From NCBI RefSeq assembly GCF_021390435.2, contig NZ_JAJVCN010000002.1:2542001-2606000 (forward strand): a stretch of DNA of 64,000 bases, read 5' to 3'. Position numbers and translations under genes: made by a program. Positions within the stretch are counted from its first letter, which is position 1; each line of letters starts with the position of its first letter. Below the pieces are notes generated by a model. The model saw only the letters and a program-made list of their open reading frames with translations, was not told the DNA's origin and did no database searches. The DNA is from Kibdelosporangium philippinense. Its GTDB lineage: Bacteria > Actinomycetota > Actinomycetes > Mycobacteriales > Pseudonocardiaceae. Shown piece by piece: positions 58,159 through 64,000 of this stretch.

Positions 58159-59084
58159 GAGCTCCAGCGGGCGCTCGCACCCGCCGTGACGTCAAGGATC
58201 GTGCCCGACACGTAACGGGCGCGTGGGGATGCCAGGAACGCGATAGCGTCGGCCACATCCTCCGGCTCGATCAGGCCGACCGGCTGCGTGTTGTACCCGC
58301 GCAGCGCCTTCTCCAGGTCCTCGGGCCCGGTGCCGCCTGCCCACTTGTAGGTGGCCTCGTTGAGCACCATCGGCGTCCGCACGCCTGTTGGCGCGACGCC
58401 ACTAACGCGCACGCCCGACGGTCCGACCTCGGTCGCGACCCCCTTGACCAGGCCCATCACGCCCCATTTCGCCGCCTGGTAGTGCGAGAGCTGGGGCGCG
58501 CCATGGCGTCCTTCGCTCGACGAGACGACGATGATCGACCCGCTCTTGCGTGCCACCAGATGCGGGATGACCGCGCGCATGGTGTTGGCGACACCGGTCA
58601 GGTTCACGTCGATCACGTCGGCGAACTGCCGCGCTGGCATGTCGGCCAGTGGCGCGTAGGTGTTGATGCCCGCGTTCGGCACGGCGATGTCCAGACGCCC
58701 CAGCTCACGCACTGCCTGGCGTGCTACCTCGATCATCCGACCCGCGTCGCGCACATCGGCTTTGACCGCCAACGCGCGCCTGCCCAGCGACCGCACCTTG
58801 CGCACGGTCTCGTTCAACTCGGCCTCGGAGCCGAGCGGGTAGTCGACGCGGATCGCGTTGGTCGACGCGATGTCCACGGCCACGATGTTCGCGCCCGCCT
58901 TGGCCAGCGCGATACATGTGGCGCGGCCGATTCCACGTGCGGCCCCGGTCACCAGCGCCACCTGGCCGCGTAATTCCGTTGTGGCTTCCTGGGCCGCTGC
59001 TGTGCCAGTGGTCGCGGTCAATCCGGCAGCCGCGCCCGCTCCCGCCAGAAGTACACGCCTGCTCACCTTGCCGTCATCAGTCAT
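58155..59084 (-). CDS. SDR family oxidoreductase with Tat-type signal
   Basis: 309 residues. The first ~40 residues form a Tat-like export signal: twin Arg in SRRVLLAGAGAAAGLTA, cut near TAAAQ. The dehydrogenase follows: VALVTGAARGIGRATCIALA (TGxxxGxG), NAGINTYAPLADMPARQF, the Ser in IIVVSSSEGRHG and SHYQAAKWGVMGLVKGVA as YxxxK. An insertion after the second beta strand (SLGRRALAVKADVRD) recalls mycofactocin-dependent SDRs, but no mycofactocin genes are visible. Exported nicotinamide enzymes are uncommon. Convergent with lysR; regulation separate. Confidence 0.85.
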   Translation of the reverse strand: MTDDGKVSRRVLLAGAGAAAGLTATTGTAAAQEATTELRGQVALVTGAARGIGRATCIALAKAGANIVAVDIASTNAIRVDYPLGSEAELNETVRKVRSLGRRALAVKADVRDAGRMIEVARQAVRELGRLDIAVPNAGINTYAPLADMPARQFADVIDVNLTGVANTMRAVIPHLVARKSGSIIVVSSSEGRHGAPQLSHYQAAKWGVMGLVKGVATEVGPSGVRVSGVAPTGVRTPMVLNEATYKWAGGTGPEDLEKALRGYNTQPVGLIEPEDVADAIAFLASPRARYVSGTILDVTAGASARWSS

Positions 59085-59285
59085 GCGTCGATGGTGGTGA
59101 GTGCACGCGCGCGCTGTCCAAGACCCGCAGCGATGCCGTTTGGTAATGGACCTCGCGCACCCGGTCAAGTGCGGGCAATCGTTCGCACGTTCTTGTCGAT
59201 CATGTACGGCGGAGGGTTGACTGGGTCTCGTTCCCAGAGCGAATCCCTTGGGACACAACACATTAACCATCCGAGGAGAATTCCC

Positions 59286-60320
59286 ATGAGTGACGCCGCG
59301 CGTACTCTGCTGCTCAACGCGGTCCGTCGCGACGACCTGCACGAAGTCCGTGGCCTGCTGCGCAACGGAGTCGACGTCAACGCCCGCGGCTCGGACGGCC
59401 TGACCGCGCTGATGGTGGCCGCTGGCAAGGGAAACGCCGAGCTGGTCCGGATGCTGCTCGACGCGGGCGCCGACGTGTACACGTCGGACAGTGTCGCGGG
59501 TGCCACGGCGTTGCACAAAGCCGTTCAGGCAGGCGATCTTGACACCGTCAAGCTGATCATCGAGGCAGGCGCGTTCGTGGACGCGGTCGCGACCTCCACC
59601 GGACACACCCCGTTGCTGGACGCGTTCTGGTACAAGCGACCTGACATCGTCGGCTACCTGCTCGACCTCAACGCGGGCCTGAACCTCAGCACGCACTACG
59701 GCTTCTCGATGCGTGACCACTTCGAGTACGCACTGAACGTGAACACGCTCGGCCAGGAAAAGCTGCTCGCCGCGGAAGCCTTGCTGAAGCGGCGGATCGA
59801 GTCCGACGAGCGCAAGATCGCCAGCCAGGAACTGATGGCGGCGACCGCCGCCGGTGACCTGATCAACGTGCAGGTCCTGCTGGCCAACGGGGCCGAAGTG
59901 GACGCACGCTACCCGGTTCTCAACGGGTTCAACGACTTGCACACGCCGTTGCTGGTTGCCGCCCGCGACGGGCACACCGAGATCGTTCGTGCCCTGATCG
60001 CCGCGGGCGCCGACATCAACGCCACCGAGCCGACGTTCGGCGCGGTTCCGTTGCACAAGGCTGTCTACAACGGACACGCCGACATCACCAAGATCCTCGT
60101 CGACACCCCTGGGGTGGACATCGACTTCCAGGGCGCCACCAACGGTTACACGCCGCTGCACGACGCGCTCTGGCACGGCTTCGAGGACTGCGCCCGCATC
60201 CTGATCAACGCGGGCGCCCGGCTCGACCTCGTCGGCCACGACGACAAGACGCCGTACGAGATGGCCGCCGACATCTTCGGTGACGACCACGACCTGACCA
60301 AGACCCTGCGCGACGCCTGA
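59286..60320 (+). CDS. Ankyrin-repeat protein, first gene of an uncharacterised operon
   Basis: 344 residues from ATG 59286, with GAGGAG about 8 bases upstream. About eight ankyrin repeats run through the whole protein: DGLTALMVAAGKGNAELVRM, AGATALHKAVQAGDLDTVKL, TPLLVAARDGHTEIVRALIA and NGYTPLHDALWHGFEDCARI. A longer interrupted stretch lies around 120-180. No enzyme domain is visible. Bacterial ankyrin proteins are scaffolds or inhibitors. It begins the run of plus-strand genes 59286-64000, with 12 bases to the next start, and no promoter was identified in the 200 bases before it. Confidence 0.82.
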   Translation: MSDAARTLLLNAVRRDDLHEVRGLLRNGVDVNARGSDGLTALMVAAGKGNAELVRMLLDAGADVYTSDSVAGATALHKAVQAGDLDTVKLIIEAGAFVDAVATSTGHTPLLDAFWYKRPDIVGYLLDLNAGLNLSTHYGFSMRDHFEYALNVNTLGQEKLLAAEALLKRRIESDERKIASQELMAATAAGDLINVQVLLANGAEVDARYPVLNGFNDLHTPLLVAARDGHTEIVRALIAAGADINATEPTFGAVPLHKAVYNGHADITKILVDTPGVDIDFQGATNGYTPLHDALWHGFEDCARILINAGARLDLVGHDDKTPYEMAADIFGDDHDLTKTLRDA

Positions 60321-60332
60321 AAGGACAAGCGA

Positions 60333-60659
60333 ATGCTGTTCTACTGCCAGATGCGGTGGAATCACGAAGGTCGGATCAGCCTCGACGAGCTGTGGGAGAT
60401 CGAGGAAGAGGAGACCCGGCACGCCGAGGAGACGCTGAACTCCGGCTACTGCATCGGCTTGTGGAAGGTCGCTGGCCAGAAGCGGGTCATCGCGGTGGTG
60501 GACGCGGAGTCGGCCGAGGAGCTCGACCGTTCGGTGTTCCGCCTGCCGATGCGGGAATACCTCGAATTCGAGATCATCTGGCCGCTGCGGGACTACCTCG
60601 GTTTCGCCGAGGACGTCGCCAACCGCTACCGGCCCGCCGAAGCGGAGGCCGCACGATGA
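60333..60659 (+). CDS. Muconolactone delta-isomerase-like protein
   Basis: 108 residues of the small ferredoxin-like dimer fold of muconolactone isomerase: MLFYCQMRWNHEGRISLDEL, ETLNSGYCIGLWKVAGQKR, and LPMREYLEFEIIWPLRDYLG. In the classical family, the enzyme isomerises muconolactone in catechol degradation. Key acidic residues (Glu at EEEETRHAEE) are present but the usual catBC neighbours are absent, so a different small lactone or diene substrate is likely. It overlaps the next gene by 4 bases (ATGA). Confidence 0.75.
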   Translation: MLFYCQMRWNHEGRISLDELWEIEEEETRHAEETLNSGYCIGLWKVAGQKRVIAVVDAESAEELDRSVFRLPMREYLEFEIIWPLRDYLGFAEDVANRYRPAEAEAAR

Positions 60660-61357
60660 TCCACCAACTGATCTTCGCCTACCCGCGACCGGGTATGAGC
60701 GAGCGTGAGTTCCACCGTTACTGGGTGGAAGAGCACGCGGTTCAGTACGCCAGCAAGATCCCGCAGATCCGTCAGTACCTTGTGGACACTCGGGTCGAGT
60801 TGTCCTTCGACGAGCCCGAGCCACTGTGGAGCGGTGTCGCCGAGATCTGGCTGGCCAACGAGGAAGAGCAGCTCGCCTCGCTGCAGACGCCGGAGTTCCT
60901 CGAGGGCGCCCGGCTGGACGAGCCTCGCTGGGCCGCTTTCTGGCGCACGCTCGTCCTGGACACCGACGCACACATCGTCGTCCCCGGCTCGCAGAAAACC
61001 GCGGATACCAAGCTCTTCGTGCTCGTCAAGCGCAAGGAAGGGCTTCCCCTCAACGAGTTCCGTGCCTACAGCCGGGACGCGCACGCTTCGGTGATGAGCA
61101 GGGTTCCTGGCTTGCGCCGCTACTACCAGAACCACACCAGGGACGGCTTCTACGGCGTCGGTGAGGCCACTCTGGACTGTGCGTACCAGCTCTGGTTCGA
61201 CGACGTGAACGCGCTGCGCAACGCCATGCGCAGCCCCGAATTCCAGCGGGCCATGGCCGACCTGGCCACCTTCACCGAACCCCGTTACGTGCACACGCTC
61301 GCCGTGCGCGAGAACTGGATCATCGGCCCGACCACCCTTGAAAGGAAAAACTCATGA
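60656..61357 (+). CDS. Double EthD-domain protein
   Basis: 233 residues, apparently two tandem EthD (dimeric alpha-beta barrel) domains: MIHQLIFAYPRPGMSEREFH to about 110, then TKLFVLVKRKEGLPLNEFRA to the end. HRYWVEEHAVQYASKIPQIR and HASVMSRVPGLRRYYQNHTR are matching halves. EthD-type domains occur in ether-degradation clusters and in polyketide dehydratases/cyclases; a metabolite isomerase, cyclase or dehydratase role is possible. No metal motif is seen. It overlaps both neighbours by 4 bases. Confidence 0.8.
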   Translation: MIHQLIFAYPRPGMSEREFHRYWVEEHAVQYASKIPQIRQYLVDTRVELSFDEPEPLWSGVAEIWLANEEEQLASLQTPEFLEGARLDEPRWAAFWRTLVLDTDAHIVVPGSQKTADTKLFVLVKRKEGLPLNEFRAYSRDAHASVMSRVPGLRRYYQNHTRDGFYGVGEATLDCAYQLWFDDVNALRNAMRSPEFQRAMADLATFTEPRYVHTLAVRENWIIGPTTLERKNS

Positions 61358-62181
61358 CCAAACGAATTTTGGTCGTCCTGTCCGAGTACGGCTATTGGGG
61401 CGAGGAGCTCGTCGGCCCGGTCGAGGCGTTCGACGCCGCCGGCTACCGCACGACTTTCCTTACCCCGAACGGCAAGCGCCCACAGGCCCTGCCGCCCAGC
61501 CTCGACACCGACTACATCGACCCGCCGCTCGGCCGTTCGGTCACCACGCCGGACATGGCGCGCCGCGCCCGTGAACTGGACGCGTCGTCCCGTTTGGACA
61601 ACCCGCTCAGCCTCGCGGACCTCGTTCCCGAGCGGCCCTACTACAGCGTGGTCAACCACCTGCGTGAGGTCGAGGAGTACAACCGCAGGCTCGACGGGGC
61701 CGTCGCCGACCTGGTGAACAGCTTCGACGCGCTGACCATCGTCGGTGGCTCCGGCCCGATCGTGGACCTGGCCAACAACGAGCGCCTGCACGAGCTCGTG
61801 CTCGGCTTCCACCGCGCCGACAAGCCGATCCTGGCCGAGTGCTACGGCGTCGCGGTGCTCGCGTTCGCCCGTGACCTGGAGACCCGCGAGAGCATCATCC
61901 AGAACAAGCACGTCACCGGGCACCCCAAGGAGTACGACTACAAGGACGGCACCGGCTTCATCGGCGTCGAGTTCAACATGGGCCCGCCGCCGTACCCGCT
62001 GGAGTACATCCTGCGTGACGCCACCGGCCCGATCGGCCGTTTCCACGGCAACGTCGGCAAGGAGACCTCGGTCATCGTCGACTACCCGTTCATCACCGCC
62101 CGTTCGACGCCTGATTCCGTTCCCGCGGGCGAGCTGACGGTTCAGGTGCTGGAGCACGGCCTGCGAAGGTTCGGCTGGTAA
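61354..62181 (+). CDS. DJ-1/PfpI family protein (type 1 glutamine amidotransferase-like)
   Basis: 275 residues. The N-terminus RILVVLSEYGYWGEELVGPV and the elbow KPILAECYGVAVLAF (nucleophile Cys near 157) mark the DJ-1/PfpI fold. Conserved Glu in the EELVGPVEAF segment completes a putative Cys-Glu pair. Longer than typical DJ-1 (about 190), with an insertion around residues 60-110. Related proteins are glyoxalases, deglycases, isonitrile hydratases or chaperones. The product is co-translated with the EthD protein and the ThDP enzyme (2-base gap). Confidence 0.82.
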   Translation: MTKRILVVLSEYGYWGEELVGPVEAFDAAGYRTTFLTPNGKRPQALPPSLDTDYIDPPLGRSVTTPDMARRARELDASSRLDNPLSLADLVPERPYYSVVNHLREVEEYNRRLDGAVADLVNSFDALTIVGGSGPIVDLANNERLHELVLGFHRADKPILAECYGVAVLAFARDLETRESIIQNKHVTGHPKEYDYKDGTGFIGVEFNMGPPPYPLEYILRDATGPIGRFHGNVGKETSVIVDYPFITARSTPDSVPAGELTVQVLEHGLRRFGW

Positions 62182-62183
62182 AG

Positions 62184-63809
62184 ATGACCAAGAGGCCAGG
62201 AAAGGTCGCCATCTTCGAGCAGTTCGCGGCCGACGGCATCGAGTACATGTTCGGCAACCCGGGAACCGTCGAGCAGGGGTTCCTGGACGCTGGTGGCGAT
62301 TTCGACGTCGACTACCTGCTCTCGCTGCACGAGGGCGTCGCGGTGGGCATGGCCGACGGCTATGCCCGCGCGTCCCAGCGGCCTGCCCTGGTCCAGCTGC
62401 ACAGCGGGGTCGGGCTCGGCAACGGGATCGGCATGCTGTACCAGGCCAAGCGCGGCGGCTCGCCGCTCGTGGTGCTGGTCGGCGAGGCAGGCGTCAAATA
62501 CGACGCGATGGACGGGCAGATGGCGGCCGATCTGGTCGCCATGGCCAAGCCTGTCACCAAGTTCGCCACACGGGTGATCGACCCGGACTCAGTGCTGCGA
62601 GTGCTGCGCCGAGCCGTCAAGATCGCCATGACGCCGCCTCGCGGGCCAGTGATGGTCGTACTGCCCGCCGACGTGCTCGACGAGATCACGACCGAGCCCG
62701 CTGTGCCAACCTCGATTCCGGAAACCAGGGTAGTTCCGGAGCCCTCGCTGTTGGCGCGTGCCGCCACGACACTCCTGTCTGGACAGCGCAGGCTGATCCT
62801 GATGGGCGACGGCATCGCCACCAGCGGGGCGCAGCGTGAGCTGACCGCGGTGGCGGAAGCGTTGGGCGCAACCGTGTGGGGCGTGAACGACTCGGAGTTC
62901 AACTTCGACGCCACGCACCGGCTCTATGGCGGACAACTCGGCCACATGTTCGGCGCGAACAGCGCCAGGGTTGTGGCCGAAGCAGACTCTGTCCTGATTG
63001 TGGGGACGTACATCTTCCCAGAAGTCTTCCCCGCATTGGACAGTCCATTCAGGACCGATGCCAAGCTCGTCCACATTGACCTGGATGCCTACGAGATCGC
63101 CAAGAACTTCCCGGTTGATGTGGGCATCGTGGCGGACCCCAAGCTGACGCTCGCCGCACTGGGCAAGGAAATCAACAGGCAAAGGCCGGGCCTCGCGCCG
63201 AGCACACCACTTGAGGTGTCACGCTCCCGACCGGTGTTCCCGGAGCCGCCGCTGGAAGAGGACACCGTGCTGGACCGGTTCGTGCGCAGGCTGGCTGGAC
63301 GCGCACCGGAGGACCTGGTGGTGTTCGACGAGGCACTGACCGCGTCGCCACCGCTGGCGAAATACCTGCCCGCGCAACAGCCCGGCCGGTTCTTCCAGAC
63401 CCGCGGCGGTTCGCTCGGTGTCGGAATCCCTGGGGCACTGGGCATCAAGCTCGCTTCGCCAGAGGCGCCGGTCGTGGCGTTCACCGGTGACGGCGGCAGC
63501 ATGTACACCATCCAGGCACTGTGGACAGCGGCCCGCTACAACATCGGCGCGAAGTTCGTGATCTGCAACAACGGCCGCTATCAGCTGCTCGACGACAACC
63601 TTGAGCAGTACTGGCGGGAACTGGGGATCGCGCCGCACACGCACCCGGCCGCGTTCGATCTGTCCACACCGGCCATCGGGTTCACCGGGATCGCTCAATC
63701 CTTGGGAGTCGCAGGGCAGCGGGTGGAAAAGCTCTACGAGGTGGACGCTGCCGTGGAGGCGATGCTTGCCCACGACGGTCCCTACCTCATCGACCTCGTC
63801 ATCGACTAG
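62184..63809 (+). CDS. Thiamine diphosphate-dependent enzyme (benzoylformate decarboxylase-like)
   Basis: 541 residues with the three-domain layout of ThDP decarboxylases/lyases. LSLHEGVAVGMADGYARAS holds the activating Glu near residue 52. The middle domain contains LLSGQRRLILMGDGIATSGA. The C-terminal cofactor motif is FTGDGGSMYTIQALWTAARY ending CNNGRYQ (GDG to NN). This fits 2-oxo-acid decarboxylases such as benzoylformate decarboxylase, though acetolactate-type carboligation cannot be excluded. In this operon it would cleave or join a 2-oxo acid produced by the EthD/DJ-1 steps. Start 2 bases after the DJ-1 stop. Confidence 0.85.
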   Translation: MTKRPGKVAIFEQFAADGIEYMFGNPGTVEQGFLDAGGDFDVDYLLSLHEGVAVGMADGYARASQRPALVQLHSGVGLGNGIGMLYQAKRGGSPLVVLVGEAGVKYDAMDGQMAADLVAMAKPVTKFATRVIDPDSVLRVLRRAVKIAMTPPRGPVMVVLPADVLDEITTEPAVPTSIPETRVVPEPSLLARAATTLLSGQRRLILMGDGIATSGAQRELTAVAEALGATVWGVNDSEFNFDATHRLYGGQLGHMFGANSARVVAEADSVLIVGTYIFPEVFPALDSPFRTDAKLVHIDLDAYEIAKNFPVDVGIVADPKLTLAALGKEINRQRPGLAPSTPLEVSRSRPVFPEPPLEEDTVLDRFVRRLAGRAPEDLVVFDEALTASPPLAKYLPAQQPGRFFQTRGGSLGVGIPGALGIKLASPEAPVVAFTGDGGSMYTIQALWTAARYNIGAKFVICNNGRYQLLDDNLEQYWRELGIAPHTHPAAFDLSTPAIGFTGIAQSLGVAGQRVEKLYEVDAAVEAMLAHDGPYLIDLVID

Positions 63810-63821
63810 GAGGTAAGGCAC

Positions 63822-64000
63822 ATGGAACAGTCGATCACGCAGGCAGCGGTACACGGGCTGGTTCAGGACTGGTTCACCGCCCTCGACCAGCACGACGACG
63901 TCGAGGTGCTGCTCGACCTGTTGACCGACAACGGATTGGTGCTGCATCTACCACAAGGGACAGTTCGCACCCACGAAGAGTTCCGTGACTGGCACGCCGA
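63822..64000 (+). CDS. NTF2/SnoaL-like protein, 5' part (runs off window)
   Basis: At least 59 residues from ATG 63822, preceded by AGGAGG 9 bases upstream. The visible part reads TQAAVHGLVQDWFTALDQHD and VLLDLLTDNGLVLHLPQGTV, the opening of an NTF2-like or SnoaL-like domain. The 3' end is outside the window. It belongs to the same operon as the ThDP gene, 12 bases downstream of its stop. Such domains act as cyclases, isomerases or dehydratases in metabolite pathways. Confidence 0.7.
   Translation, partial: MEQSITQAAVHGLVQDWFTALDQHDDVEVLLDLLTDNGLVLHLPQGTVRTHEEFRDWHA

Noticed and set aside
59085..60971. Long N-terminal extension of the Tat-SDR frame
   Set aside because: The extension is antisense to the ankyrin, isomerase-like and EthD genes; the ATG at 59084 opens a proper signal peptide.
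1..64000. tRNA, rRNA or riboswitch genes
   Set aside because: No cloverleaf, CCA-ending or known aptamer sequence was recognised by reading; a covariance search would be needed to exclude weak candidates.

Overview
The window is GC-rich DNA from a mycothiol-using actinomycete. The gene content suggests Pseudonocardiales (Amycolatopsis, Lentzea or Kibdelosporangium-like), but no rRNA or other marker gene fixes the genus. Supporting signs are an S-(hydroxymethyl)mycothiol dehydrogenase, a GlgE-pathway operon, a SARP/AfsR-type regulator, a MmyB-type XRE regulator, many GTG starts and frequent 4-base ATGA/GTGA overlaps. No tRNA, rRNA, CRISPR array or prophage was seen. One IS5-like element is present.

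Layout. 1-757: 3' end of a CHAT-domain protein. 749-5697: phosphonate island, with FAD oxidoreductase-PhnD-PhnC-PhnE on the minus strand and a divergent GntR regulator plus phosphonatase-like hydrolase. 5679-13707: mixed metabolism, including a stand-alone family A DNA polymerase, an acyl-CoA synthetase, an XRE-type regulator, a histidine phosphatase, and a TetR regulator divergent from a pair of acyl-CoA dehydrogenases. 13785-16201: TPR proteins and a winged-helix protein. 16405-26518: a class II lanthipeptide synthetase without an obvious Cys-containing precursor, then two large regulators (LuxR/LAL and SARP) and the decayed remains of a second SARP. 26617-35326: PucR regulator and a six-gene overlapping operon of two DUF917 proteins, two hydantoinase/oxoprolinase-type proteins (one with degenerate nucleotide motifs), an NCS1 permease and a GGDEF protein. 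35517-46039: secreted proteins, an IS element, a flavin monooxygenase, snapalysin, CopC, glutamate decarboxylase, a NADAR protein, the mycothiol-dependent formaldehyde dehydrogenase and regulators. 45246-45477 holds a striking mirrored array of 22-bp repeats. 46089-54019: alpha-glucan operon (NTF2-ankyrin protein, GlgE, TreS, maltokinase, GlgB), every junction a 4-base overlap. 54230-59084: lipoprotein, MFS exporter, two SDRs and a LysR. 59286-64000: tightly packed, apparently uncharacterised operon (ankyrin protein, muconolactone-isomerase-like, double EthD, DJ-1/PfpI, ThDP enzyme, NTF2-like) running off the right end.

Two non-coding themes stand out. A hairpin family with conserved stem and loop occurs three times (10772, 15058, 54181), always at gene 3' ends and twice overlapping a stop codon. 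The mirrored array at 45246-45477 has nine units on an exact 22-bp period, five in one orientation and four in the other. The best candidates for undescribed biology are that array, the hairpin family, the 59-64 kb operon and the duplicated DUF917/hydantoinase operon with its coupled GGDEF gene.
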